Assembly (NCBI GenBank): GCA_964520475.1
Contig: CAZFNS010000002.1
Span: forward strand, 121,888 to 185,887
Origin: Ruminobacter sp964520475
Lineage (GTDB): Bacteria > Pseudomonadota > Gammaproteobacteria > Enterobacterales > Succinivibrionaceae
Direction of reading: 5' to 3'
Length of the DNA: 64,000 bases
The notes beneath the pieces were generated by a model. That model did no database searches. It had not been told where the DNA came from and saw nothing but the letters and a program-made list of their open reading frames with translations. Below, in pieces: positions 52,887 through 62,472 of the stretch. A program made the position numbers and the translations under genes. Within the stretch, counting starts at the first letter, position 1. Each line of letters starts with the position of its first letter.

Positions 52887-54203
52887 CTAAACGATCTCCC
52901 CCTCCAGATCGTACTCGTCGCTCCCGGTAATCAGCGCGGTCACGATGTCCCCCGGCCCCACGGGACGCAGATTGCTCCCCTGGCGCAGCCGGACGATCCC
53001 GTCGATCTCGGGGGCGTCCCCTTTCGTTCTGCCCGTGATGCCGCCGGGCTCCGCTTCGTCGACGATGACCTCGAGTTTTTTGCCGACTTTTCCGGCGAGG
53101 ATTTCTTCCGAGATCCGCTGCTGCACGGTCATGAAGCGGTCGTAGCGCTCCTCCTTGACCTCCGCGGGCACCTGACCGGGCAGATCGTTGGCGGCCGCAT
53201 ACAGGATAGCGCTGTACTTGAAACACCCCACCCGGTCGAGCCGGGCCTCGCGGATGAAGTCGAGGAGTTCGCAAAACTCCTCCTCGGTCTCGCCGGGGAA
53301 GCCGACGATGAAGGTCGAGCGGATGGTGAGGTCGGGACAAATGGAACGCCAGAGCCGGATCGCCTCGAGATTCCCCAGGTGGCTCCCGGGGCGCTTCATG
53401 AGACCCAACATCCGGGCGCTGACGTGCTGCATCGGCACGTCCATGTAGGGAAGAACCAGCCCCTCGGCCATCTGCTCCACGAGTTTGGTCACGTGCGGGT
53501 ACGGATAGGAGTAGTGCACGCGCTGCCAGACCCCGAGTTTGGCGAGCTCGTGGGTGAGCGCGTACAAATCCCCCCGCTCGTGGCCGCGGAACCCTTGATA
53601 CTTCCGATCGGCGCCCCAGGCCGTGGTGTCCTGGGCGACCACGAGGAGTTCTTTTACTCCCCTCTTAACGTAGGCCTCAGCCAAGTTCAGGATCTTCTCC
53701 GGGTCAAAGGAAACGAGATCCCCGCGGATCCGCGGGATGACGCAGAAACTGCAGCGGTGGGAGCACCCCTCCGAGATCTTGAGGTAGGCGTAGTGCCCCG
53801 GGGTGAGGAGCACCCCGCCTTCGGCGACCCGGGCTCCCGGGTACCGGCCCCGCTCCGGGAAAAGGCGGTTCACATCCCTCAGAACTTCCTCCGGGACGTG
53901 CGGGCCGCTCACCGCCCGGACCTCGGGATAACGCTCCAGGATAAAGTCCCGGCGCGGGCCGAGGCACCCCGTCACCACGACCTTGCCGCACCGCTCCAGC
54001 GCCTCGCCGATCGCCTCCATGGACTCGTCGACGGCCGGCTCGATGAAGCCGCAGGTGTTGATGATCACGGCGTCGGCTCCCTCGCAGTCCGGACCGACCT
54101 CGTAGCCGGCCTTGAGCAGCAGCGTGATGATGTTCTGCGAATCGACGAGATTCTTCGCGCATCCGAGCGAGACGAAACCGATCTTTACCTTTTCCGCAAA
54201 CAT
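52887..54203 (-). CDS. rimO: Ribosomal protein S12 methylthiotransferase RimO
   Basis: 438 residues, radical SAM enzyme that adds a methylthio group to Asp of ribosomal protein S12. N-terminal UPF0004 domain (GFVSLGCAKNLVDSQNI; INTCGFIEPAVDESM), SAM cluster motif CSHRCSFC, IPRIRGDLVSF, QDTTAWG and a C-terminal TRAM domain (VIVDEAEPGGITGRTKGDAPEIDG) are all present. ATG at 54203 has GGGGGA upstream. It is the first intact chromosomal gene to the right of the island. Confidence 0.96.
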   Translation of the reverse strand: MFAEKVKIGFVSLGCAKNLVDSQNIITLLLKAGYEVGPDCEGADAVIINTCGFIEPAVDESMEAIGEALERCGKVVVTGCLGPRRDFILERYPEVRAVSGPHVPEEVLRDVNRLFPERGRYPGARVAEGGVLLTPGHYAYLKISEGCSHRCSFCVIPRIRGDLVSFDPEKILNLAEAYVKRGVKELLVVAQDTTAWGADRKYQGFRGHERGDLYALTHELAKLGVWQRVHYSYPYPHVTKLVEQMAEGLVLPYMDVPMQHVSARMLGLMKRPGSHLGNLEAIRLWRSICPDLTIRSTFIVGFPGETEEEFCELLDFIREARLDRVGCFKYSAILYAAANDLPGQVPAEVKEERYDRFMTVQQRISEEILAGKVGKKLEVIVDEAEPGGITGRTKGDAPEIDGIVRLRQGSNLRPVGPGDIVTALITGSDEYDLEGEIV

Positions 54204-54709
54204 GGCGATCCCCCGTGGAAAAATTTTCGGTAATTATACAATAACCGCTTTTTTAATGGCGTTTCCGCCCGGGGAAAATCTTTCCGCGCAACCCAGCCCC
54301 GGAACAATAGTACCGTTCCCGGGGTCTGTCCGCGCGGCCCGGCTGACCGGCCGAGCCTGCCCGGCCGGTTCCGGCGCCCTCCCCGCGCCCGCGCGACCCG
54401 GGCGCTCCCCGGGAGATTCAAAGATTTCCCCGTCGACCGGGCCGGGCGTCCCCGCCCCCGCTCGCGGCATGCGGCGCGGCCCGCTCCCGGCGTACCCCGG
54501 CACCCCGCTCACGTCCGGTTACCGCCGGCCCGGGAAACCCGGCGCAAGCGCGGCTCAGGACTCTTCTCACCTCCCAGCCGCCTCAATCCGCCCCGGAGCC
54601 CGGCCCCGCCGGCATCCTCCCCGGCCCGTAACGGACCGCCAAGTAGTGTGGCGGATTTAATTTTTTCCCCGGCGGGAGTAAAATAAACGCGTACGCAACG
54701 GAGGAAGGT
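54204..54709. other. Divergent rimO/aminotransferase intergenic region
   Basis: About 500 GC-rich bases with no gene. An inverted repeat with arms near CCCCGGAAC and GTTCCCGGGG lies around 54297-54324. A possible plus-strand -10 (TAAAAT) lies near 54680, ahead of the aminotransferase gene. Confidence 0.5.
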
Positions 54710-55894
54710 ATGATAAACAGCAGGATGTACGAGCTCGGATCGCGCCGCAGCATAATCCGGGAAATTTTCGAGTACGGCAAAAAGAGAAAGGCCGAAGTCG
54801 GCGAGGACAGGGTTTACGACTTCAGCATCGGCAACCCGAGCGTGGAAACGCCGGAGGCCGTCGCGGACCGGATCAAGGATCTCCTCGGCGTGAAGCCCTC
54901 GACCGCCGTCCACGGCTACACCTCGGCCCAGGGCGACCCGGCGGCGCGCCGGGCCGTCGCCGAAGACTTAAACGGGCGGTTCGGCACGAGCTTCACGGCG
55001 GACAACCTCTACCTCACCTGCGGGGCGGCCGCCTCCCTCACCATTTCCCTGCGGTCGGTGATCGACGCGGACGGCATGAACGTCATCGTGTTCGCGCCGT
55101 TCTTCACCGAGTACCGCGTGTTCATCGAGTCGACGGGCGCCGAGGCCCGGGTCGTGCCCCCGTCCCTCCCCTCGTTCGGGCTCAATCTCGCGGCCTTCGC
55201 CGACCTCGTCGACGACAAGACCGCCGCCGTCATCCTGAACTCGCCGAACAACCCGGCCGGGACGGTCTGCGGCGAGGAGGAGATTAAAGAGCTCGCCGCG
55301 ATCCTCGCGCGCAAGAGCGCCGAGTTCGGGCACCCGGTCTACCTCATTTCCGACGAGCCCTACCGCGAGATCGTCTACGGGCGCCCGGCTCCTTTCATCA
55401 CCAAATACTACCAGGACGCCCTGATCTGCTACTCCTGGAGCAAGGCGCTGTCCCTGCCCGGCGAGCGCATCGGCTACATCCTGGTGCCGGACACCATGCC
55501 CGACTGGCAAAAAATGTACGCGGCGATCTGCGGCGCGGGCCGCTCCCTGGGCTTCGTCTGCGCCCCCTCGCTCTTTCAGCACGTCATCGCGGCCTGCGCC
55601 CCGCTCACCGCGGATCTGTCGCGCTACCGGATCAACCGGGATCTCATCTACAAGGGACTTACGGAACTGGGCTACGAGTGCGTGCCCCCGGAGGGAGCCT
55701 TCTACATGTTCGTGAAGGCTCTGGAAGACGACGCCGTTAAATTCTGCGAGCGGGCCCGGGAGTACGACCTCCTGCTCGTGCCGAGCGACGATTTCGGGTG
55801 CCCGGGCTACGTGCGGATCGCCTACTGCGTCTCGGAGGAGACCATCCGGAACGCCATGGGCGCCTTCAAGGCGCTCGCCGAGAGCTACCGGTAA
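54710..55894 (+). CDS. Pyridoxal-phosphate aminotransferase, class I/II
   Basis: 394 residues, fold type I aminotransferase. Seen: DFSIGNPSVETPEAV, the cofactor-site YLTCGAAASLTISL, LNSPNNPAGTVC, ISDEPYREIVY and the PLP-lysine motif YSWSKALSLPGERIGYI. It belongs to the aspartate/aromatic aminotransferase group; the substrate cannot be fixed from sequence. ATG at 54710 follows a strong GGAGGAAGG site. Single-gene unit with a terminator. Confidence 0.9.
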   Translation: MINSRMYELGSRRSIIREIFEYGKKRKAEVGEDRVYDFSIGNPSVETPEAVADRIKDLLGVKPSTAVHGYTSAQGDPAARRAVAEDLNGRFGTSFTADNLYLTCGAAASLTISLRSVIDADGMNVIVFAPFFTEYRVFIESTGAEARVVPPSLPSFGLNLAAFADLVDDKTAAVILNSPNNPAGTVCGEEEIKELAAILARKSAEFGHPVYLISDEPYREIVYGRPAPFITKYYQDALICYSWSKALSLPGERIGYILVPDTMPDWQKMYAAICGAGRSLGFVCAPSLFQHVIAACAPLTADLSRYRINRDLIYKGLTELGYECVPPEGAFYMFVKALEDDAVKFCERAREYDLLLVPSDDFGCPGYVRIAYCVSEETIRNAMGAFKALAESYR

Positions 55895-55915
55895 CCCCGG
55901 CCCCGGACGAACGGA

Positions 55916-55953
55916 GGCTTCCGGGCGCGCCGCGCCCGGAAGCCTTTCTTTTG
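55916..55953 (+). terminator. Rho-independent terminator of the aminotransferase gene
   Basis: 14-bp perfect inverted repeat (55916-55929 with 55931-55944) followed by TTTCTTTTG. Confidence 0.9.
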
Positions 55954-55973
55954 TTTACCTGTGTCCCGGCGCC

Positions 55974-56243
55974 TTAAGCGGGATTCTCCGCCAGGCGCGC
56001 GAGCGCGTAGTCCGCGGCCCGGGCGAGCTGGTCCGCGCAGGACGTGCCCTTGTTCCCGCAAAGGTTCCCCGAGCACTTGCTCACCACGTCCTCGGCCTTC
56101 ATGCCGCTCACGAACTTCGAGATCATTTTCAGGTTGCCGTTGCAGCCGCCCGTGAAACGCACGTTGCTGAGCACGTGGTCGGCGTCGATGTCGAAGGAGA
56201 TGAGCCGCGCGCACACCCCCCTGGTCTGATAGTCTATGTGCAT
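55974..56243 (-). CDS. TSCPD-domain protein (TIGR03905-like)
   Basis: 89 residues. VRFTGGCNGNLKMISKFVSGM, then KCSGNLCGNKGTSCADQLARA fits the small TSCPD-domain family, whose members have conserved cysteines and resemble the C-terminal domain of B12-dependent ribonucleotide reductase. The function is not established. ATG at 56243 has GGAGCGG upstream. It lies 64 bases downstream of the MscK-like gene on the same strand and may share its transcript. Confidence 0.85.
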   Translation of the reverse strand: MHIDYQTRGVCARLISFDIDADHVLSNVRFTGGCNGNLKMISKFVSGMKAEDVVSKCSGNLCGNKGTSCADQLARAADYALARLAENPA

Positions 56244-56307
56244 ATAAAACCGCTCCGTTTGCCGTTCCGCCGGCGGCCGCGCCGCCGGCTCCCGCGGGCT
56301 TCCCCCG

Positions 56308-59300
56308 CTACGATATCTTAAGCTCCTGGTTCGTATTCAGGTTCTTGATGTAAACGTCCATCTGGTTAAACGCTATCTCGATGCCGTGCTCGTTGAAGGT
56401 CCGGAAGATGTCGAGATTCAGGCTGTCCATGCACGGGTACCGGTCCTGGGTCTTGGCCGTGTAGACGTACAGGTTGATGTCGATGTTGCTCTCCCCGAAA
56501 TTCACCACGTAGACGCGCGGGGCGGGCGAGTCCATGACGTAGGGGTTCCGGTCGGCGATCTCGTAAAGCAGCTTCTTCACCACCTCGAGGTCCGAGCCGT
56601 ACCCGACCCCGATCACCACGGTGACCCTGGTGACGGTGTTGAGCAGGGTCCAGTTGGTGAGGTCGCTGGTGATCAGGGAGCGGTTCGGCACCACGTACTC
56701 CTTGAGGTCGAAGTCGATGATGGTGGTCGCTCTGATCCTGATGCGGGAGACCGTGCCGCTGTGGTTGTTGATGGTAATGACGTCGCCGATCCGGACCGGG
56801 CGCTCGAACAGGATGATGAGGCCCGACACGAAGTTGGCGAAGATCTCCTGCAACCCGAAACCGAGACCTACGGAAAGAGCCGCCACCAGCCACTGCACGT
56901 TGTCCCAGCCTATCCCCGCCCGGGAGGCGCAGAACAGCACCGAGAAGACCACCAGCAGGTACGAGATGATGGTGGTCACGGAGTACCCGTACTTCTGCAG
57001 CGACTCGAACCGGTTCAGGATCAGCACCTGGATGGCCCCGGGCATGTTCTTGAACGCGATGACGGAGAGGACGATGCTGTAGAAGATGATCAGCATGTCG
57101 AAGAGCGTGATCGCCCGGGCGGAATCGCCCGTCCCGACGTTGTAAAGGATATAGTTGTTCAGGTAGCTGGTGACCGTGAGCAGGTCGCCCCAGATCTGGT
57201 AGATGATGACGAACAGCACCAGGATGAACACGTTGTCCACCAGGGTGACGGTCTGCTCGCTCACCTTGAACGCGCTCATGACCTCCATGTTGTCGGTGAT
57301 GAACTCGTCGATGTCATCGTCGTTCTCCTTGCCCTCGGCCGCGTCGCGCTCGGACTCGGCCTGGCGCTTTCTCTGCTGCTCAATGTCCGCGAGGCGCGAC
57401 TTGAGGCGCTGCTTGTTGCCGTACACGCGCAGGATGCGCTTGATCAGGCTCCGGAGCAGATCGTAGATGAGCACGATGTAGAACGACACGATGAACTTCT
57501 CGCAGATGCGCACCGCCGAGTAGTAGTACCCGAGATAGGTGATGACGACGATCGTCAGGCAGGTGACGGCGCCGATGGCCAGCACGAACTTTTTGCGGAA
57601 CGGGTAATCGTCGTTCCCGTACTTCTTCACGAACAGCACGGCCAGCTCGATCGCCATCCAGGCGGACAGGAGGATGGTGACCAGCTGCCCCATCTGGTCG
57701 TTCGAGAACATCCGCGGGTAGAACAGCCGCCACATCACCAGGGAGCTCATGACGCAGATCGCGACGAACACCCTGACCAGGGAGCGGTAAGTGCTGCGGT
57801 CGAAGGCCACCCCGAAATGCCGGGAGTTCACGCCGTTTTCCGAGTAGAGCCTGATGAAGAACGCCGACAGGAAGATCACCAGGGAAACGAACATGTTGAC
57901 GCAGAAGATCGAACGCCTGATCTCGTTGAAGTCGCCCTCGTAGCCGTGGTAGCGGAAGGCCGCGATCACGACGAGCCCCAGGATCGCGGTGATGACGAAG
58001 TACCTGAAGGAGTAGGTCAGATCGGCGAGGATGCAGACCAGCGAATCGGTGTAGCCGGTCTTGGTGACCTTATTCACGTTCCGGGTGAGCACGGTCTTTT
58101 TGCGGTCGAGGTAGCGGCTCGCGCCGACGGACAGGGCCAGGACGCACAGGAAGAAGATCACCCCCGCGATGTCCTGCGCCGGCGGGATCACGGGGTACAT
58201 GAGCTTCGCGGCCTTCATGTAGACCAGACTCCCCGACGCGAAATTGTCGCTCAGCTCCCGGAACCACTGCCAGGAGAACCGGGGGTTCGAGGGGTTCCAG
58301 AACATGGCGTTCTCGATCTTCATCTGCAGCGAGTTCTTGACCTTCTCGTAGCTTTCGGCGTTGATCTCGAGGCTCATGGCGTTCCGGGTGATGCTGTTCA
58401 GCAGGATATACTGCTCGTTGAGCAGCCGGCCGCGCAGCTTGAGGCTCTGCCGGACCAGATCCTCCAGCTTCTCGTTTTTCGCGAAATCGTCCCGGTAGGT
58501 TTCCAGGATGTCGTTGTTGAACTCGGAGATCTGGTCGACCTTGGTCTTGGTGTTGTAATTCTGCAGCTGGTAGCGCGAGAGCTTGTCCACGAAGTCGCGC
58601 GGCAGCGAGAAGCTGTAGTTGATGTTGTCGGGATCGAGGAGGATCTTCACCAGGTACACGGTGCCCTTGAAGTAGCGGATCTGGTTCTCGATGTCCGACT
58701 CGAATTTCTGGGAGAGCTCGATCCACTTGGTCAGCTGCTCGTTCTTCTTGACGTAATCGTTGTTCTCGCGGTTGATGTCGTCTATGCTCTGCTGGAGCTC
58801 GTTGTTTTCCGCAGAGAGGAGGCTGAGGGCCGGGTGCTCGCCCGAGGTCCGGATGTTCTCACCGACCTGCTCCCGGGTCTCCTGGAGCTCGCGGTTGCGG
58901 AGCTTCTTCTGCTGGGCGCTCAGCTCCTCGAGGAATTCGGCGCACTCGGTGAGCATCTTGTGCTTCAGGCTCAGGATGAAGTTGAGGTTCGCGTAGATGC
59001 TGTCGGAGTTGTTCAGCGCGTACTGGATCATGCCGATGTCGGACGCGTAGCGGGCGTTCTGGGCCCGCAGGCGCAGGCCCAGCGACTCGTTGACCGTGAC
59101 GTTGGTTTCCTGGAGCTTGTTGTTGTTGTCGATGATCTTGCCCGAGAGATCGCCCGACTTCGCGGTCACGTCCTTGATATGCGTGCTCAGGTAGTCGTAG
59201 GACTTCTTGACCTTGGCGTAGTCCGAGGCGAAGGTCTCGCGGTTCAGGGTGTACTGCGTGATCAGCACGTGCAGATCCGCCGGCGCGAGCTTTTCGAGCG

Positions 59301-59670
59301 AGTTCCGGTCCTGCTCGAGCCTCTTGAAAAACTCCCGGCTCTCGTCGAGGTAGGTGTTGCGCTTGAGGTCCAGGTTGACGAATTCGTTGATCCGGTCGAG
59401 CTCTTCCTTGTTTTTGAGGATCTGCCGGTTGTTCTCCTGGATGTCCCGGTAGTCGGCGAGGCTCTCCTTTTCCTCGGAGAGGATGGTTCCGTCCTTCTCC
59501 CGGGCGGAAAGCGCGCTGATCCGGTTGTCGATCTCCCCCACCGAGACGCCGATCTGGGACGGGTCGTTCTCGTCCACGGCGGAGAAGGACATGACGATGG
59601 GCTGGAGGGCGTAGGCGGCGGCGCAGGCCGTCAGGGCCAGAAAGAACGCTAAAAGCTTCAGTATTTTCAT
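56308..59670 (-). CDS. Large MscS/MscK-family mechanosensitive channel
   Basis: 1120 residues. A signal peptide (LLAFFLALTACAAAYA) is followed by a ~450-residue periplasmic coiled-coil region, about ten membrane segments from residue 490 on, and a C-terminal MscS channel domain (LGFGLQEIFANFVSGLIILFERPVRIGDVITINNHSGTVSRIRIRATTI). This is the layout of KefA/MscK. It should open under membrane tension to release solutes during osmotic downshock. A cytoplasmic charged loop (ADIEQQRKRQAESERDAAEGKENDDD) lies between membrane segments. It is followed by the TSCPD gene. Confidence 0.93.
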   Translation of the reverse strand: MKILKLLAFFLALTACAAAYALQPIVMSFSAVDENDPSQIGVSVGEIDNRISALSAREKDGTILSEEKESLADYRDIQENNRQILKNKEELDRINEFVNLDLKRNTYLDESREFFKRLEQDRNSLEKLAPADLHVLITQYTLNRETFASDYAKVKKSYDYLSTHIKDVTAKSGDLSGKIIDNNNKLQETNVTVNESLGLRLRAQNARYASDIGMIQYALNNSDSIYANLNFILSLKHKMLTECAEFLEELSAQQKKLRNRELQETREQVGENIRTSGEHPALSLLSAENNELQQSIDDINRENNDYVKKNEQLTKWIELSQKFESDIENQIRYFKGTVYLVKILLDPDNINYSFSLPRDFVDKLSRYQLQNYNTKTKVDQISEFNNDILETYRDDFAKNEKLEDLVRQSLKLRGRLLNEQYILLNSITRNAMSLEINAESYEKVKNSLQMKIENAMFWNPSNPRFSWQWFRELSDNFASGSLVYMKAAKLMYPVIPPAQDIAGVIFFLCVLALSVGASRYLDRKKTVLTRNVNKVTKTGYTDSLVCILADLTYSFRYFVITAILGLVVIAAFRYHGYEGDFNEIRRSIFCVNMFVSLVIFLSAFFIRLYSENGVNSRHFGVAFDRSTYRSLVRVFVAICVMSSLVMWRLFYPRMFSNDQMGQLVTILLSAWMAIELAVLFVKKYGNDDYPFRKKFVLAIGAVTCLTIVVITYLGYYYSAVRICEKFIVSFYIVLIYDLLRSLIKRILRVYGNKQRLKSRLADIEQQRKRQAESERDAAEGKENDDDIDEFITDNMEVMSAFKVSEQTVTLVDNVFILVLFVIIYQIWGDLLTVTSYLNNYILYNVGTGDSARAITLFDMLIIFYSIVLSVIAFKNMPGAIQVLILNRFESLQKYGYSVTTIISYLLVVFSVLFCASRAGIGWDNVQWLVAALSVGLGFGLQEIFANFVSGLIILFERPVRIGDVITINNHSGTVSRIRIRATTIIDFDLKEYVVPNRSLITSDLTNWTLLNTVTRVTVVIGVGYGSDLEVVKKLLYEIADRNPYVMDSPAPRVYVVNFGESNIDINLYVYTAKTQDRYPCMDSLNLDIFRTFNEHGIEIAFNQMDVYIKNLNTNQELKIS

Positions 59671-60060
59671 TTAATATCGTACGCGGGAACCGGGAACCGT
59701 TTAAGCGGCGGCGGGCGCCGTTCCCCCGCTCGGGCCGGCGCGGGAGACGGGAACGGTCTCCCCCCGCGGCGGGGCTGTTCTTTTAATTTTACCATTTTGA
59801 CAACATCTGTAAACAAAAAAGGCCGCGCCGGGAAACCGTTTTCACAAAATCGCCCCGCCGCCCCGATCCGCCCGGGCCGAAGCGCCCTCCCGCCCCGCCG
59901 GGAACCCGCCGGGACGCGCAGGGAGCCTCCGCGTCCCTCCCGCGGCCCGGACTCCCCCGGGTTCCCCCGCGCGAAAAATCCCCGCGTCAAAGCGGGATCT
60001 AATATAATCGTAAGAAGATCGGGCGGGGACAATCGGGCGCGGACCGGCGCGCGGGGCGAC
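59671..60060. other. Divergent MscK-like/methyltransferase intergenic region
   Basis: About 390 GC-rich bases with no gene, holding promoters for both sides. A perfect TATAAT at 60003-60008 on the plus strand may serve the methyltransferase gene, though no -35 is clear. Confidence 0.5.
59786..59813 (-). promoter_or_regulatory. Promoter of the MscK-like gene
   Basis: Minus strand TTTACA (59808-59813), 16-base spacer, TAAAAT (59786-59791), about 115 bases upstream of the ATG. Confidence 0.55.
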
Positions 60061-62205
60061 ATGACCAAAGGAAACAGCCGGCGCGGGAGCCGGGCGGACG
60101 AAAGCGGGGTTCGGGACGCGGGCCGGGACGGCGCGCGCCCGGCTCCCGCCGCCCCGGAATTCCTGACCCTGAGGGAGCTTTGCGCCGAGCTTTCCGTAAC
60201 CCCCGCCACCGGCCGGAACTGGGTGAGGCTCGGGCGGATCAGCCCCGAGAACGGCCGGTTCAGCCGCGCGGCCGCGGAGAAACTGAAAAGCGAGCTCCGC
60301 GCGGAAGGCCGCAAGCTCAGGTCGCGCCGCAACAAAAGTCTGGTCACGGGGCGCGTCCGCTACGCCTCCTACCTGCCCGCGGAGTCCCGCAACGCCGCCC
60401 CCGCCGCCCGGATCCTGACCCTGATCCGCAAAGAAGGCGTCGAGCTCACCCCGGACGTCCTCAGAACCGTCCTCCTGGGCGCGGCGCTGAATCTCGTCCT
60501 CGCCGCGGCGGCGGCCCGTTCCGGCGCCGCCGCGGCCCCGAGCGCGCCCGGCCCCGCCCCGCTCGCGCTTTATCTCGACGGGCGCCTCGACACGGGCGGG
60601 TTCGCCCGCCTCCTCGCTCCCCTCGCGCCGGACGACCGGGAGGCGGCCAAAGCCTTCGCGGCGAAACACCACGCGCTCTTCGCCCAAACCTTTTTTCCGG
60701 AAAAGAACGCCGACACGCTCGGGTTCCTTTATATATCCCTCCAGAGTCTCGACCGCCGCAAGGCCCGCGGGATCTACTACACGCCCGCCGAGGCGGCGCG
60801 CCGGGCCGTCCGCGCTCTCACTGACGGAGAGAGCGGCCCGGACGGGATCGTCCTCGACCCCTGCTGCGGCACGGGGAATTTTCTGCTGCAGCTGCCGGAC
60901 GAAGTGCCGTTCGACCGCGTTTACGGGAACGACCTCGATCCCCTGGCCGTGTGCCTCGCCCGCATAGGCCTGGCCCTGAAATACGACGACGTTCCGCCGG
61001 AAACCGCGGAGGCCCGCTTCACCGTCGCGGATTTCCTGACCGCGCCCGCGCTCCCGCCCGGGACCGCCCGGATCGTCGGCAACCCGCCCTGGGGCGGCGA
61101 CTTCGCGCCGGACGCGGAAAAGTTCCTCCGCAGGAACTTCTTCTGCGGGCGCCGCCGCGGGCGCCTCGAGTCGTTCGAGCTCTTCGTCGAGGCGGCCCTC
61201 GCCAAGCTCCCGGAAGGCGGGATCCTCTCGTTCATCGTCCCTGAGAGCATCCTGACCGTGAAGGCCCACCGCCCGGTCCGCGAGCTCATCATGAAACACG
61301 GCCGCGTCCGCGAGGCGGTCTTCCTCGGCGAGGCCTTCGGCGGGGTGCAGTGCCCGTCCGTCATCCTCAAAATCGAAAAAACCTCCCGGGGCTTCGGCAC
61401 GAAGGGCCTGCGCGTGGAGCGGCCCGGCGGGTCGTTCGTCGTCGGGACCGACCGGCCCGAGACGGCCGAGTGTTTCAGCTTCGGCCTCGACGACGGCGAG
61501 TACGGCGTCGTGCGCCAAATGGAGCGGGCGGGAACGCCCCTGCTCGGCGAGAGCTGCGATTTCGCGATGGGGATCGTCACGGGGAACAACCGGGAAGTTC
61601 TGACGGCGGAACCCGTTTCGGAAAAAAGCGAGCCCGTGGTCCCCGGCACGGACGTGGCCCGGTACGGCTACCGGACGGGCCGGTACCACCTGGAGTTCGT
61701 CCCCGGCCGGTTCCAGCAGTGCCCGCCGCCGGAAGTGTTCCGCCGGCCGGAAAAGCTCATTTACCGCTTCATCGGCTCGCAACCCGCGTTCGCGTACGAC
61801 GGCCGGGGCGTCCTCACCCTGAACAGCGCCAATCTGCTCCTCCCCCGCGCGGGGACGGATATATTTTTCGTGCTGGCCGTGCTCAATTCCCGTCCCGCCC
61901 GGTTTTATTTTTCCCGGCGGTTCGGCTCGCGCAAGGTGCTGCGATCCCACCTCGAGGCCGTCCCCTTTCCCCCGGCCTCCCCGGCGGAGCGGGCCGGGAT
62001 CAGGGCTCTCGCGCTCCTTCTCACGGATCCCGCCTGCCTGCGGGAAGGATCGCCGGCCGCTCGGGAACGGGAAGAACTCGCCCGCGGCCGGGAAATCTCC
62101 CGGAGCGAAACCTACGAGCTTATCGACCGGCAAATCGCCGCTCTCTACGGCCTGGGCGCGGAACGGTACGAGCGGATCCGGAGGGATATTCCCGAGGGGC
62201 TTTAA
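60061..62205 (+). CDS. Adenine-N6 DNA methyltransferase with N-terminal HTH and TaqI/Eco57I-like specificity region
   Basis: 714 residues. A MerR-like helix-turn-helix (TLRELCAELSVTPATGRNWVRLGRI, about 38-60) precedes the catalytic domain: SAM motif I DPCCGTGNFLLQL (about 266) and catalytic motif IV NPPWGG (about 341). The C-terminal half (from about 480) looks like a TaqI-type target-recognition domain (LNSANLLLPRAGTDIFFVLAVLNSRPARFYFSRRFG). No restriction nuclease motif and no partner gene are seen, so it appears to be an orphan methyltransferase or the modification half of a lost system. ATG at 60061 was chosen because the upstream extension is low-complexity. Composition is that of the chromosome, unlike the BREX island. 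Confidence 0.85.
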   Translation: MTKGNSRRGSRADESGVRDAGRDGARPAPAAPEFLTLRELCAELSVTPATGRNWVRLGRISPENGRFSRAAAEKLKSELRAEGRKLRSRRNKSLVTGRVRYASYLPAESRNAAPAARILTLIRKEGVELTPDVLRTVLLGAALNLVLAAAAARSGAAAAPSAPGPAPLALYLDGRLDTGGFARLLAPLAPDDREAAKAFAAKHHALFAQTFFPEKNADTLGFLYISLQSLDRRKARGIYYTPAEAARRAVRALTDGESGPDGIVLDPCCGTGNFLLQLPDEVPFDRVYGNDLDPLAVCLARIGLALKYDDVPPETAEARFTVADFLTAPALPPGTARIVGNPPWGGDFAPDAEKFLRRNFFCGRRRGRLESFELFVEAALAKLPEGGILSFIVPESILTVKAHRPVRELIMKHGRVREAVFLGEAFGGVQCPSVILKIEKTSRGFGTKGLRVERPGGSFVVGTDRPETAECFSFGLDDGEYGVVRQMERAGTPLLGESCDFAMGIVTGNNREVLTAEPVSEKSEPVVPGTDVARYGYRTGRYHLEFVPGRFQQCPPPEVFRRPEKLIYRFIGSQPAFAYDGRGVLTLNSANLLLPRAGTDIFFVLAVLNSRPARFYFSRRFGSRKVLRSHLEAVPFPPASPAERAGIRALALLLTDPACLREGSPAAREREELARGREISRSETYELIDRQIAALYGLGAERYERIRRDIPEGL

Positions 62206-62460
62206 ACGGACGTCCGCCCGGAGAGACCCCGGGAAAAATGCGTCCGGCCGGCCCGGAAAACGCCCCTTTCCTACACGCCTGTGCGATATGCGCCATTAAA
62301 CCCTAGCGTTTTCAGCCTTTGTTCACGCCGGCCCTCTTTGACCGAAGCCGGCCCGAAAACCGAGTGAAATCAAGGCTTCCCGGACGCCGCCGGGCTTTGT
62401 TCCCGCCGGAGCGCTCGGATAAATTCGATACAGATCACCATTCTCCCGCGTCCGCACGGA

Positions 62461-62466
62461 TAGACT
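62461..62466 (+). promoter_or_regulatory. Candidate -10 of the CsrB-like RNA gene
   Basis: TAGACT just upstream of the first GGA motif. No clear -35 and no GacA/UvrY-type palindrome (TGTAAG-N6-CTTACA) was found. Confidence 0.3.
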
Positions 62467-62472
62467 TTAATC

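Noticed and set aside
56386..59652. 1088-codon plus-strand open frame opposite the MscK-like gene
   Set aside because: Its Val/Asp/Glu/His-rich composition is that of an antisense shadow, and the minus strand encodes an obvious channel protein.
59842..62133. 763-codon minus-strand frame opposite the methyltransferase
   Set aside because: No recognisable motif; the plus strand holds DPCCGTG and NPPW.
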